Source: Echinostoma caproni (taxonomy: Eukaryota; Platyhelminthes; Trematoda; Plagiorchiida; Echinostomatidae). Taken from it: a stretch of 64,000 nt of DNA. The translations under genes and the position numbers were made by a program. The notes under the pieces are model-generated. The model searched no databases. It was given only the letters and a program-made list of their open reading frames with translations, and was not told the origin of the DNA. The stretch spans positions 1-64,000 of the forward strand of contig UZAN01039625.1 in assembly GCA_900618425.1 (NCBI GenBank). The letters are read 5' to 3'. Below are positions 1-12,689 of the stretch, one piece after another; the first letter of the stretch is position 1, and each line of letters starts with the position of its first letter.

Positions 1-3000
1 AACAAAGATAAAAGACTTAGCTGAAGAAGCGGTCTCAGGATATCAAAGATCCTGGCGGATTCTATGCTACAAAGGAGAAGGATGCACGAGCGAATGCTCC
101 AAGCAACCAATGCCTGCAATCATGTGAAAGCATGCATGCTGAACAGGCAGACCAAAGATGGTGACACTCTCGAGCATGTTAAACTGTTGGTCTCAAGCCA
201 CTACACTAGAATTCGCGGTTGTAGAAATCTAGGTGCGATAGTCGGGAATAAGCGACGGAATGATAGATATGGGCGCTGACACCAGCTATAAGAAGAAAAG
301 AAGAATGGAGGAAGTAATTAGAGAACTGCAAATGAGTGGTGTCTGACGAGGGAGCGATTGGTGTCTCAGTCAAAGATAAAGCCAGGGGGAAGAAGATTAG
401 AGAAAGTGATGGAAAGAATTAACGTTTCAATTTAAACTACGAATGTTCATAAGGACTATGGAATGCTGTGAATTCGCAGGTAGAGTGCACATTCTGCGAT
501 TTCTGAGTTGTATGGTTCATTTGTGGTGTGAGAGAAGACCGGAAACCCAACCCTGAGACTTGGAGTGGTAAACCACATAAGGCCTCAATGGGTNAGGGCT
601 GCTTACCATAAGAAATACTGCTAGTCCCTGATATTTATGGTGCGTTGTCGGTTTATTCGGTCATTGTTTTCTCCTTAGCCCGTGTAAATTTCACAGAAAG
701 CGGCCCGTGCGAATTGCCTCTGCACACGTGAATAATGGCCATTGATAATACGTTTATTTCAACGGGATTGGTCAAAAATTACGTTATCGGATGACGTAGT
801 GCCCCGTAAAACGAGGTCTGTCGACTATGCCTCTACTTCGTGCGTCCGTAACGCGAGTCAAACCTTTGGGTTGACATCCCTAACCCTCACCTGATAGTTA
901 TGAAATGGATGACCACCATCCTGATTGCGTACAATTACACAAAATCCAGGTTATTTACGGATTAGTCCATGAAAATTTCCTATCCCGTAGAGTTGGTTTC
1001 ATCCTCTAGTAATGCATAAAATATATCTGTTTGGTCGTACTGCTAGCTAAAACTCAGTAGTCATTTGAGCATTTCATAATATCTGATAAGCGATCCGTTC
1101 GCTGGTTTGGCAGTATTCGGCTAGTAAATGACATATCGAAATGGACTTCTTTGCCAAGTTAACTTCTTCATGTTAATCACCAATCGTGGGTGCTATATAC
1201 GCCACATTTTCAGCGACAATCGTGGGTTTTCCATCCCAAATCAAGGCATTGAGAACTGAATTGTCAGCGAATCTGCTCGAGAGCCTAACTTGTTGAATCA
1301 GCCCTAATGTGACCACATTCTTTTTCTAACTGTCTATCGGTCCCGCAGTCTGTCCCGATTGGCCGTAACAGCTTGATTCCTTCTCCGACCTCATTGCGTA
1401 ATACTTTCCAATTGTTTGTATGAATGTGTGGTTGAAGAGGAGCCTGTCTTTAAGGAGGGAAATTTGACGATCGATTTGATAAAGCTGATGCGAAATAAGA
1501 ATGTACAAAATACAGTGCGATCCCCAGCGGATTAACTTATTTGCAAAGCTTTTCTATCAAATCACCGGCATATTTTATTGCGATTAGTCAGTACACCCTA
1601 CAGAATAACTTGCCTAAGATTTTAATTATCTTGACTGATGTTTGAGAGAGAAACACGATTATTCTTTTTCATCTTTCCATGTCAAATTGAGCTATATGTT
1701 TATAAACTTATGGATAGCCGAACTCATTTTCAATTCATACCAAATAATAACTAATTAAACCATATGTTTATTAGAAAGGTGTTCATTTATTGGGAGTCCT
1801 TTGAAATCTACGTTTCGTTCCCCTCTGAAGCAGAAAAATCCTTTTGTCCACGTAAAGCAAGGGATTTAGTTTGTTCTCTACTGAGGCCCGTTGTAATCTC
1901 CCTTCGTGGTACCGAAAATAAGTCATACGATCTTGAGACTTATGCTAGCCATGAATGCATGACTTGGTGACGTAACCTTGTTCTGTGCACTCTGTCTGAT
2001 GTACACGAGAAAAACAAACCAGTTCTTCACGCTCTTTATTCACTCACGTGCTTCATTCTACCATACACCTAGTTGATAACTCACCGAATAAGAGTAAATA
2101 TCAATCAGCTTCAAAACTTAGAAAACAAATCCTTCAGTGTAGCGAAAAGATGAAACTAAATAGGGTTGTACAACAGACGCGGATTTTTTGTGGTTTTGTG
2201 GACTGGTTGAATGGAGTGGTTTGCGAACACAGCGGTTGATTTTTGTAAAATCAATAACAAGAAAACCCGGGGCTTATCCGGGGCCTGCTGTCGTCTTTCA
2301 TTGGTGCTTTCCGTTTTCTATGCAATATAATAATTTAGTAGCTACCATCATTAGCATTGTGTTATCCTGATTTTTCCTTTCATGTCTGCATATTTGTGAT
2401 GAGACGAACACAGGGATGCGGTAAATCTACGGGGGGAAGAGAATAGGTCAGTGAGATATCGGTAATGCCTCTCACACAATTTATATGATTGAATGGACAA
2501 ACAGAGGTCTGTGCATGACGGTGGACTGTGAAGGACAGTCAGTTACAGACAGTTACCTTTCCCACAACGCTACTAATCATTAGCTGTAGGTCCAGTCGTC
2601 TTCCGTTATCTGCATTTCCCCAGGCAGCCTGTGTATGACCATGGCTCTTTTCCTGAAAGATAACTGTGCAGTTCTATAATCAATAAACAAAAAAGAAAGT
2701 CAAAGCATTTATCAATTTTATTTCATTGTAAATCAAGTCATCTATTTGTAACAGATTGTGCTTTTTTATCGTTGATCTTCTGTCCAAAAGTCGTTGAATG
2801 TCATCGGAGATGATTGCTGAACCAACGTGGAAAGTTGATACCGATCAGTTTTAAAATGAACTGCTTTTCACGGCTTCCATGCAAGACCCGCCAATTTCAA
2901 ATGTCTTACGCACTTCAGATTCTGCACTACAGATGCGGTCTTTTGAGATAGAAACTAATGCACCCCGAGCTTTTGATTAACTGGCTATACAAAGGTGATA

Positions 3001-3770
3001 CTTGTTGAGCTGAAGTTTAAAGGCTGGTCAGTCTAAATCAGCGATTCGCAAGTTGATTTGAAGCATAACTTAATCAAAAATTGAGTCTCGCCTGTAACTC
3101 GGGTGGACTGAATTCGTCTTCGCTCGCTCACTTAGTTTGCCCATTTGTTTAAAAATAGTTTATCATCAGAGGAGATGATAAATGCGCTGCTCGTGGAGTG
3201 AAGGCGTTCTGCTTCTACCTGTTTGCTTGTATAGTTAACCTTCAGCAAATTCTTTTGATTCACGATATTTTCAATCCAGTTCGCCGTTGAACTTTCCCGA
3301 GTGGGCTTTGTTGCTCTTCTGGGTTGCGGTTTACTTGATTCGTTATCAGATCATAGCATTGTTGCATACGTGCCTGCGGCTTAATTGCGTACGTTCTGCC
3401 AGTCTGGGCATCGGTAATTTGCTCGTTCCTTAGACGTTATCGCTTGACATCCACTCAGATCGATCAACCTCACGCACTTGCCTATGCCGATACTGCCGGC
3501 CGACATGGGCCCGATCCAGATTGGCTGTTAGTTCTATAGCTACCTTGTTGAACATGCACTTGATTGTGAACGATCATAATAAAATCTATCCTACCCTGCG
3601 TCCGGTTGTTCTACTTTGCAAGCGGGTCCGAGACTACATTGTGTGAAATTCAGACGTAACAAGCATTAACTCTTATTTTTACGCCACTTTATCCTTGAGT
3701 CATATCAACGTATACCCTTGACCGAGTTCGGTGTATCTGTTCACTGAGCCGAATGAAGAATGCCGAAGTC
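1..3770. other. No recognisable gene or element
   Basis: Both strands were read. Open frames are short and unlike any family I recognise. The first 300 bases are purine-rich and may be decayed repeat, but I could not match them to another copy in the window. Position 594 is an N. A perfect 9-bp inverted repeat lies at 3159-3182. Confidence 0.4.
3159..3182. repeat. Short perfect inverted repeat
   Basis: The arms TTTATCATC (3159-3167) and GATGATAAA (3174-3182) pair perfectly around a 6-nt loop. No T-run or other functional context is visible, and a repeat this short can arise by chance in a window this large. Confidence 0.5.
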
Positions 3771-3779
3771 ATCGAAATT

Positions 3780-4250
3780 CTCTCGTGTGTTTTGACCGTA
3801 CGCTTCAGTTTCAGTTTTGGCAACCAATAACATGCACTTTAGTGCATCGGCGTTGATTGCTGTCTCATGACTGCCCATATGGATGAAGGGGTAACGAGAG
3901 GATTGGAATGTTCAAATCAGTATCTGAGTGAAAATAAAGATTAATGAAGACCATTGGTGGAAGGAAAAGAAGATGCGCGATAGCTACTATGTACCTCACT
4001 CGGTCTCTTTAACCATGTGTTACAATGATCCCGAGGTCCCCTTTGATCATCATGGAGTGAAACAATTGATATTTGGTCATGCTTTCTAACTATCGACAGG
4101 TGTTTACAGAACCTTGGCGATAACACACCGAAAAACCACAAGAGAAATGGAAGAAATCCCTCCTTTCCTGTTAGTTCAACGGCTAACTGGGATGAACCGT
4201 CACGACGAGACTGCATCTTGACTTAGGGTGATGGCTTGCGTGCCTTCGTG
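3780..4250 (-). mobile_element. RTE-like LINE, 3' fragment (reverse strand)
   Basis: On the reverse strand the frame at 4216-3941 contains GPRDHCNTWLKRP. This corresponds to the conserved C-terminal 'W-G-P-R-D ... W-L-E-T-L' block that ends the second ORF of this LINE family and is also recognisable in the copies at 7.0 kb and 37.3 kb. Sequence farther 3' (about 3960 down to 3790) resembles the 3' UTR of the reverse-strand copy at 37,240-37,090: both share a CAGTTTCAGTTT block followed by a similar 'aacca..a...atgcac' segment. The 5' remainder is absent, as expected of a 5'-truncated insertion. The boundaries are estimates. Confidence 0.55.
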
Positions 4251-4299
4251 ACCCGAGCCATGCACAATCCTTATACGTGCAGATCGAATTACTCCCGAA

Positions 4300-7285
4300 A
4301 CATCAATAGGTAGAAATTAGACAAAACTCAGTCTCACAAAGCCAGCTGCTTGCACACCTCCTAGCTTCCTTTGTCTATCTACTCTTGCCCCTGGAACGGT
4401 CACTCCAGCGAATAAACCGGTCAAACAGCAGGTCTTCGTGAGTATGGGGGTTTACCCCGTCTGCTGTTCATCACACTAAGGTGTGTAGTAAAACACCCGC
4501 TAGAGGGACTGAGAAGCGGAGTGCCTGGGGCTTCCTCTTGACGATGGGGGACGTCTTCTCACTTCATTGAAAATCTACCACCCGCTACAGCTGGACAGCC
4601 TCCAGCCAATAAGGTGCTGTCCCGTACCCATTCCGCTTGTCTCATTCGGTGCATGAGATTAAGGTATAAGCCCGAACAGCGGACCGATAACCAACGTACC
4701 AGAGAACAGTACACTGACCCGAAACTCAAAGGCCTTCTGTGACAGGTCTCTAGAAGTTCTTACACGGGTGCTTGGGTCTCGCTCCGATGTCAGATCTACA
4801 TCCCACTGCATTGTGGGTCAGACCTTTGAGTCGAAGGTTTCGGTTAGGCTTAAAAAAACCTTCTTAACGAACAGCAACGTGGCGCCCAAATTCAACTCGT
4901 GGGCTATCTCACATTGACCACACCGTAGTAAGCTACTGTTGACGTGGCTATGTACAAACCTTCAGGTCCTATTGGATCACCTGCGTTGAATCTGATCACG
5001 CATTAGTTTTGATGCAGTTCACTCTCCGACTTACTGATGGCAGAAAAGCACGTCAAACTCGTTTGCAGATCATCAGTTATCTGATCCCCACTGTTCGTGC
5101 ACACTCTGAATCAGAACTAGGGTAAGAGCTAAAGGCCCTACTGTGTGGTAGTGTAGATGAACAATAGGATCACATTCGGGGAGCAGTACACTCCACAGCG
5201 AGGGTTGCTTGTAGATCTGAAGAGGTAACCCGTCCGAGGCCTCGGACTTCTGATGAGTGGGTATTACTGATGGAGAAAAAGTGGCAAATCCCGACCGCCC
5301 GGGATCAATGCAGGGATATCTGACGTCTGCAATGTCAGCTCACGAAGAGCCTCAAGAAAGAGCGTGACAACTGGTGGGTTAGTGAAAAAGAAGTAGCAGC
5401 TGCATCAAGGAATAGTCAAAGACTGTTCCAACTGATACGCAACAGGGTAGGTTGGCAAATCACGTTTAGTGAAAAAATCTACAACAAAAGTGAACAAGCT
5501 ACCTACAGAAGAGAACTAAGGCTTGGCTGCTGGGCTATATATTTCATTGAACAATTCACCTGGTTTGGTGCTAACCAGACTTTATCGTCTGTGGTAGATG
5601 AGGCTGAGTGGGACGTAATGTGAGCCTCCCACTGAAGCAGAAGTACGATCTCGCATCCAAACCCTGAGGAAGGGAAAAGCAGTTAGACCAGATGATGACC
5701 TCGTAGACTCCCTTACTGATTGAATACGTAACATCTGGTCACAAGAACGCATTTCCATCATCCTGAAGAAAATTAATGATGTTTCCAATGTTTAAGAAGA
5801 GATCTCGCAACGACTGTGTAAACCACCGTGGAAAAAGTTTGATCCCAATCGCCAACAAGGTATTAGCCTCTGTGTAACTTGGACATCTGACATCCTTCAA
5901 GGAGACAAATATCCGCGCACAACAAGCAGGATTTCAACCATATAACGCTTGTATCGATCAAATCTTTACTCTGCCTTAAGTCCCCAAGACGCTCTATAAA
6001 CACCGTCGACCAAAGGTTGTCGTGTTACTTGACCGCAAACCTCTTATGGGTTCGCTCCCTCGCAAAGGAATGCAGCAGAAGTATGTGAACATACTACATT
6101 CCCTTTAGGCACATACTTCTAGTAGCGTAAGGGTCAATGGCGAGCTATGTCGTTCGTAATTAGCATCAGTATTCATCAAAGTTGCTCTATTTCGCCATTC
6201 CTGTTCAATTTCGTCATGGATGCAACATGGGAGAATGCAATAACTGGCCTCCAAATTTTTGGTATTCATTGGGCAGCTGGAGAAAAGCTGTGCTACCTAG
6301 AGTATGCTGACGAGACCGTTTATCTATTCGAATGGATGGAGCATGCACAAAGCGTAGTTGCCAAACTTGCGAGTTCTGTCGCTCCTTATCCTATGCATTT
6401 TGCACCTTCGAAGTGCCAAGTGGTTCCGTAAGACTGGGTATCGTCGAATCCCGTTCTGAAACTATATAATCATGAATTAGCTACATTTGACTGCTTTTCA
6501 TACATGGTTTGCTGCGTGACCGACGATGTAATCGCATGAAAGGGGATAACTGCCAGAATTTCCAAGTCTAGAGCAGCGTACGCAGGACACAAAAACTGGT
6601 GACGACGACGAGATATTTCACTGAAGTTGTGAAGCCGCATATTCTACACTATTGTACGAGCAGTTCTGCTTTACGGCTTGAGTCCTTGAACATGCGGACC
6701 TAGGTGGGTGGAGTGAGCTAGTTAGTAAGCTAGAAGTAAGTCGTCGAGTGTTTAAGAATACATGGAACACGAACTGATTATTGCATTGAATTTAGTTAAT
6801 TAAGCTCCGTTGGTTAGCACATGTTTTGCTTATGCCTAACGATTGTCTACTGCACCGTGCCTTATTTACAGTGGCCACTGCAGACTGGAGAAAGTCACGT
6901 GGAGTCCAGCACACGATGTGGAGACGGAGCGTGAAGGAATGCACACAGAGCGATTGTTTAGTGCAAATGTCTCTCGTCTTTTGGATTGGGGTCCAAAATA
7001 TTCCTTAACTGGCTGTTTGGAGACACTAAAGGTCATGGCAGCAAACTGACAGCAGTGGCGATCTTGTTTTCACTTCTGATCAGACCAGAATGCTTCAAAT
7101 AGTGTGCGTGCACAGTTGGACTGTGTTGACAATAGAGGTTCACTTTCTTTTTCCTTCCCTAAAAAGAGGCTTAATCCCTATCCTCTTTACACATTCTCAC
7201 TTACCTTGTATGAGTAGGTAGCGGTCAGCGAAGTTTGCTCCACTGTATTACGTTGTACGATTATGGTGATGATGATGATGTTCAT
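4300..7285 (+). mobile_element. RTE-like non-LTR retrotransposon, long decayed copy
   Basis: A non-LTR retrotransposon encoding an AP-type endonuclease and a reverse transcriptase, broken by many stops and frameshifts. In order: SDHALVLMQ near 5000, the SDH end of the endonuclease; a linker with RLFQLIRN near 5420; SPFLFNF near 6195; LEYADE with its core at 6303-6314; FAPSKC near 6400; LLYG near 6665; and the WLAHVLLMP block near 6810-6840. A TGATGA-rich tail follows at 7265-7282, typical of RTE-type 3' ends. The matching linker, YADE and WLxHVLxMP blocks in the reverse-strand copy at 37.1-39.3 kb place both in one family. The catalytic YADD reads YADE. The 5' boundary is uncertain because 4300-4900 is recognised only by position. 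Non-functional. Confidence 0.8.
7265..7282 (+). repeat. TGATGA microsatellite tail of LINE
   Basis: A run of GATGATGATGATG lies directly after the decayed LINE 3' region. A comparable but interrupted run occurs at 55,336-55,358 after a second 3' end of the same family, so the repeat is best read as the element's 3' tail. Confidence 0.65.
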
Positions 7286-7289
7286 GGAT

Positions 7290-8180
7290 ACACTCGCTTT
7301 CTGCGCAGATATGGTTCACACGCTTTGGGGACCTAACCGGGAGGAAACTCGTTTTTGGTGATTTATCCACTGGCTAAGATATAAAAATTTATGTGATGAT
7401 TTTTCCTGGGATTTGGACTTATCACATACCTAGAAAAAAATCGACTTTCAGTTTCATGACCGGATGATGATCATAGATTGGTTAACAACATAAGTATTAG
7501 TTAGTTTCATGAAGCTGAATGAGCGAATCACTGTATGGATTATGTCGATCTCTGGGGAGACTGAAGGTTCTCACAAATTGTTTTTCAGACCAAAGTAGGG
7601 GGGGGGGAGGAGAAGTTATGTAAGCAGATTCGGATTGCTTTCACTTTGGTCATGCTGCGACTTCTAACCCCTTTCAATAGTTAATTTCTTTCAATTAATT
7701 CTCCTTCATCAATTGAACAAAGAGTAGCCGAAAAATTAGGCAAAACAGTACACGATTATTGGCTGTGAAAACTAAAACCGAGTGTTATCTTCCAAATGCG
7801 GCAATTTTAAGTCATGGAATAAGCAACGTTTAACTCCGCACGATTTAATCATTTTCTATGAACCATCATCAAACCAAAGCCAACTAAATTGCCGAAGTCA
7901 TTGATCATCCCATCTGCTGAAACAGTGAAAATATCTATCCCCGAATAATACAAATTCCCGATAAACTTCACCGGTTCTGTAGTTGAGAATTTTCACAGTT
8001 TCGCCTTTACCTCATCTGTTAATTTTTTGGCCACCTAGGTAGTCATATTTGTGACCGTGAGCTGTAAGCGCACTGATGCAGTGGAATTACTCCCGTATCC
8101 TTGTGCAAACCAAAGCTTACAATTTCTTGGATACTGTTGCATTTGAGCAAATGAACTCTTGGTCCAGTGACTACCTTATT
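7290..8180. other. No recognisable gene or element
   Basis: Unique-looking AT-rich sequence with a G run at about 7600. I see no coding signature or repeat match. Confidence 0.4.
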
Positions 8181-8184
8181 TCTT

Positions 8185-8466
8185 TCAGTCGGTCAGCTGC
8201 CAGATCACATATTGCAATTCATACGTTCCAATGTCCACGCCTTCTTTCCTTGATGCAAAAAGATGGATTCGCAATGTTGGTGAGGCTGAAGCAGGTCGAA
8301 ACAACTGAACGGTTCTCCTTAGCATTTCATTTACGATTCGTTTGTACTGTGCGTGATGAACTTCACTCGTGAATGAAGCGTATAGGGGAAACTTATGAGT
8401 ATTTCTATTAACCTGTAGTCGAATGTTACGACACACATTAACCGACACTATCAGATCAGTTTTCAA
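8185..8466. other. Unassigned bidirectional open region
   Basis: Both strands are open here. On the forward strand an acceptor-like TTATTTCTTTCAG ends at 8189 and a GTGAGG donor starts at about 8279, framing an 89-nt potential exon. On the reverse strand a 93-residue frame contains TLRIHLFASRKEGVDIG and has protein-like composition. I recognise neither. At most one is likely to be real, and the strand cannot be decided from the sequence alone. It could also be a retroelement remnant. Confidence 0.2.
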
Positions 8467-8469
8467 ACA

Positions 8470-11320
8470 GCCTAACGCAGTGAAGTGTAGCCCACTACTC
8501 GCTAATGATAAGTGTTAGATTTTTTGGGGTTGCTCATATTCACCGTGTCCCGTATATCAGCGTCCCACACAGCGCGTTGAGGTTTGGGATGATCGTGTTG
8601 ACCATATCACTAATTTTCAGTGGCATTCAAATTTTCAATTAACAGACACCATTGATCATGATACACACAACTGTTCTATGTGCGTGTGTTTGTTTTACAT
8701 CGTCTTGTGGGATCATTATCTCAAAGTTGATCAATACCTCATCAATGCGGTCATGAATTCACAAATGGTTTGACAGTGCGTGTACTATATTTAGTCCAGG
8801 CTGCTTTGCTAGTATACGCTAATCCAGATTGGTGAAATCACTCGTCAGAAGCCGACAAATTGATTGGAATTATTATCCTACTGGCTCTACCATGCTGTGT
8901 ATGTGTTCGTCTTATGTAAGTCTTTACTGAATTCCACTGATGACTCATTACACGCATTTGTATGCTTCCAGTGTTGATCAAAACTTGCCTGATTGTGAAA
9001 ACATCCAAAATGGACTTTGTTTGAATTAAGCGAGGTGAGTAGAATTAAGGTGGATACCATAGTTCAATAGAGTAGATGTTTACTATGGCTTACCTTTAGG
9101 AATATACCGTGACGTGAGTCACCTGTTCCAGGTAAAAATTCACCTTCCCTGGAGGAATGAACTGGATCCTGAGAGTCCTTTATAAATTTCGCATGGTCCG
9201 CTTTTTTATTGTCCTGGTCAACTTTCAGGTCCGATGTGTGACCGCTGAACAGTTTAGGACATGTGGTTGGTAAAATACGGATTTGGAGAAAATGGTGTAA
9301 ATGTATGTACACATCACCGTATCACCGCATACGTGTTCTTTCTTTTGCCCTAAATCAGAAAAAAATATGAAACCGAATGTGTTTTGTCGTGTGAAATATC
9401 GGGGAAGTACAGCAACTGCTATACTATTATCGGGATACATCCAGCGTTTAACGGCTCGAACCCAGACGAGCAGGTTTACATCTTGAACCAGATTTTAATC
9501 ATTTATCTTCTTGATACTCAAATGCTAAGATGTTATGTGTAACTGTGCTCTTGAAGGTAGGAGAATCAATTCGAATACCTTCTGTTCTCATTCGTGTGGG
9601 TGGAGAAGCGTACAGAACACATGAAACATACGTTGATATACGCGGCGCTTGCTTTGATTGAATCGCATTGTGTTATTCTGGACATTTCCGCATGTCATTC
9701 ACCACTGTGGTGAGCAACCAATCCGAAAGCCTGAAAATACACCCGACTCACACTGATTGCACCACGAACAACGAATACATGGGAATGGGATTCCTAACAC
9801 TTTCTAACAGTTGGCGGTATGTAGGAAGAAAATAAGCCTACAATGTATGCCACAGCAGTCCGGCCTGTTCAGCTGCATTATGCAAAACAGCACACGTCGA
9901 GCAAGTTTGTTCGGTGACACCTGTAACGTGCTTCCTGGTCACTGTGAACTTTTAACCCCTGCGTCCCTAGTTCGCTTCACCTACTAGAATCATGCGTTTT
10001 GGTGTACATGCCCCTGCTCGGATGAGGGTGCTCTGTGTTGATTGATTATCCATCATAACCTTCTTATGATGGATAAATGATCGTGCGTTGTACATTGAGG
10101 TAATCGGAAGCTGAAAGACATTCACGAGTGGAGATAATAAATAAATAAATAAATGAGATAATAAACACCTTGACAAGGTATCTTAATCCCATAGGTCGGG
10201 ATAAACTTCCAAGCTGCTAAGTAAGCAATCAGCGTAGCCAACGATTGAAATCCTCAAGTGACATCCCTCAATGTCGTAAACCGCGTTTTTTAGGCGTCTA
10301 GCCAACGTCTACATACACATACGCACAATTTTGTTTCTGATGTTACATCCGTTTATAATAGCAACATTTTCCCAGCATTCCATCCATTCTTCATTATTTT
10401 CTCATTGGTTGACTGGTGTCGTAATCGACTGACGATAACCAAAGTCTGTGTTTTATCAGACAACCTTTGTAAGGTCGTGGCCCGTTCCTGATAGTTGCTT
10501 GTACATTTGCACATCCAATAAAAAGGAAGTGAAAATGCATATCTTTAGGACATACAATCTAGATAAAACAATCTTGACTTGTAATCTTAATTACCCAGCC
10601 AATGTGACAAAAAATTTCCTAAAGCAAAACTTGAATTGCACGATACATGTCAGTAGCGGATGTAAAATGGATGAGAATATCACTCCAAATGTTGGTAAAT
10701 TCCCTGACACAAGTGAATTTTGTATGCTGTTTGTGACTGATCTGCTGGCGGAATTCATCAGCTAAGCGTTATCAGCTCCGAAAGAAGATTGCATGCATAG
10801 GTGGTTCCGCTAGAACAGGCGTTACCCTATTCATCAATTTCACTCCAATCATCCTAATATGGTATTCGAATGTGTGGCTGACTTTCCTCATTCTCTGTGT
10901 TGTCTATAGTCCCCTGATTGGCTGCCGTCCACTCCCTCAAAGGAAGTAAAATAAAAGGACAAAAATAGGAGCATAAAATTTAAGAAGAAGAATGATAGTG
11001 GTAGCATTTGAACTCAGGTCCTTCAGGTGGATGTTTTGTTAGCCTTAACTTTTCGAACATCATCGCCTTCAAACAATTTGACCGTCTGTTTTCTGATGCA
11101 GTGCAAACGCGAAATTTACAAATATACACAGATTAAACCCAGTTTGTTGCCAATGGCCTTGAGAGTTGTTTGTTTTGGTCCTCGGAAGGAGGACAGGAAT
11201 TGCTCGTTTCATGGTTAAAAATCTATCGGGACATGTTGTGCTATGTAGTTGGTCTGGTCTACACTAACGTCTTCGGGATGCAGATGTAGGGAACCCTTCA
11301 ACACTAACAACAACTTCTTT
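8470..11320. other. Intergenic or intronic sequence
   Basis: No recognisable coding exon. A 105-codon open frame at 10,448-10,765 has no splice or family support. An AAAT microsatellite lies at about 10,138-10,154. Confidence 0.4.
10138..10154. repeat. AAAT tetranucleotide microsatellite
   Basis: Four units of AAAT/AATA repeat in a row (ataaataaataaataaatg). A simple repeat with no inferred function. Confidence 0.7.
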
Positions 11321-11328
11321 CGGTTTAG

Positions 11329-11533
11329 TAGTTGTCACATAAGGGATGGTGTGTTGGTTCTGAGTGGTACCAGTGGTCACGTTTGCATGATCAGTCTAAG
11401 AAAGCTCGGCCAATTGGAACAAGATTCTGATGGCTACATTCTGTTCGATGATTCATACTCTGTTTCCCTCACTCGAGTATACACTTGTTCAAACAGGTTC
11501 CAGACGCTCTCGTGGACCACACTTAATGACTAG
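11329..11533 (+). CDS. Candidate exon, product unknown
   Basis: A T-rich acceptor (CTTCTTTCGGTTTAG, AG at 11,327-11,328) precedes an open frame of about 68 codons. It reads CHIRDGVLVLSGTSGHVC and later LEQDSDGYILFDDSYSVS, then stops at 11,531-11,533. The mixed, non-repetitive composition is protein-like. No domain is recognised and no partner exon is established. It lies about 1 kb upstream of the candidate exon at 12,516 on the same strand. It may be chance. Confidence 0.2.
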
Positions 11534-11539
11534 GTGAAG

Positions 11540-12510
11540 CGATGGGGATTGATATAAACATGATTCAAAGCCTACAACTGACCAGTTGGTTCCGTTTATC
11601 AGGGTTTTGGCTAGTCGTTTTAAGCTTTACTTTAATCAATTGGCTTTGGCTACGGGACGTAAACGTCAATGGTGAATAAATACGTACATACTTAATCTGT
11701 AACCTAATTGAATGATCTCCCATGCTCTTCTACTCCAGTGTTATAATACGCTATTAGCATAGCGACCCTCAGTCTCACCGTCTTTGCAATATTTTTGTCT
11801 GTCGCACGCAGACCGCAATAAAAATTACGCAATACCACATCTCAGCGACTAATAGGAAGCTGTGGGAGATGTGATTCATTCTTAGAAAATCTAGAACAAT
11901 CCTGTTCCTCCCATACTCCAGAAACGAGATATATTTTTCCTTTGTTCAAGTCTTACAATTATCTAAGATGTTCCACTTCTGATTTCAGGATTACTATTTC
12001 TAAATTCCCATGATAAATGAAAGGATGAGAATTGGACCCGCAAGGATATGACACAGCTTTTTTGTCATTTATCGGTAAACCCAGTAGTCTTGCTGGATGC
12101 AGGTAACGTTCAGTTAGGACAATTGTTCTCGAGGTTCTTGATCATTTCTTTCGCACGACCCTTCACTGCCAATGCCATATCAAATGGCAGAGATACAAAT
12201 TTTCTCCGAATATCAGGGGGAGGGGATGCGTTAAACGAATGAGTTGTATTGCTTCTAGATGTGTGATATTCTATGATGACAATATAGGCATGTGATACAC
12301 AGCGAATGCTTATTAATTTCTATTATTTGTTTCACAATAGAACAGTGAGGCAGAACGGTAGTAAGAGGAGCGATTTCGTTCGGAGAGTGATCAACCGATA
12401 TAGAGAAGTTAGTTCGGTGGATAATGAATGACCTCCGCAAGCCGACTATCCGCATCGCTTCGTACTTTGAGCCATAGTATTTAGAGTGCTTATAACGGTA
12501 CTTTTGTTTA
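11540..12510. other. No firm feature
   Basis: Short open frames on both strands (for example 12,048-12,242 forward) show no recognisable family and no paired splice sites. Confidence 0.35.
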
Positions 12511-12515
12511 TGCAG

Positions 12516-12686
12516 ACTTATTTAATGGATAATTTCAGCGGTAGCAAAGGTCCGCGGCCTGCCAGTTTCTATCAGTCTGGTGACTCAACATCATCAGCAG
12601 CAGCAACAGCAACAACAGTAACAGTAAAAAACCATAGTGACAAGAAAAAACAACAAAGGAACCTCGCAGTTTATTTATATTATCGA
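12516..12686 (+). CDS. Candidate internal exon with Ser/Ala/Thr low-complexity run
   Basis: A T-rich acceptor (CTTTTGTTTATGCAG) ends at 12,515, and a GTAAAC donor-like site starts at 12,687. The 171-nt segment between them is open in one frame for exactly 57 codons (phase 0 in and out). It reads YLMDNFSGSKGPRPASFYQ, then a Ser/Ala/Thr-rich run encoded by AGC/GCA/ACA repeats, then a lysine/glutamine-rich stretch (DKKKQQRN). This composition suits a disordered cytoplasmic region. No family is recognised and no neighbouring exon is identified. The antisense poly-leucine frame is a shadow of the same triplet repeat. Confidence 0.3.
12590..12630 (+). repeat. Interrupted CAG/CAA triplet repeat
   Basis: A CATCAGCAGCAGCAACAGC-type triplet run. 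Read on the forward strand in the candidate-exon frame it gives Ser/Ala/Thr. It accounts for the leucine run in the reverse-strand ORF at 12,535-12,750. Confidence 0.7.
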
Positions 12687-12689
12687 GTA

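Noticed and set aside
5250..5290. CTGATGAG in the forward strand as another hammerhead site
   Set aside because: It lies inside the LINE coding remnant (TSDEWVLLMEKKW) and has no GAAAC box or helix II at the right distance.
10448..10765. 105-codon forward ORF as a gene
   Set aside because: No splice sites, no family, and it starts inside sequence with no promoter or upstream exon.
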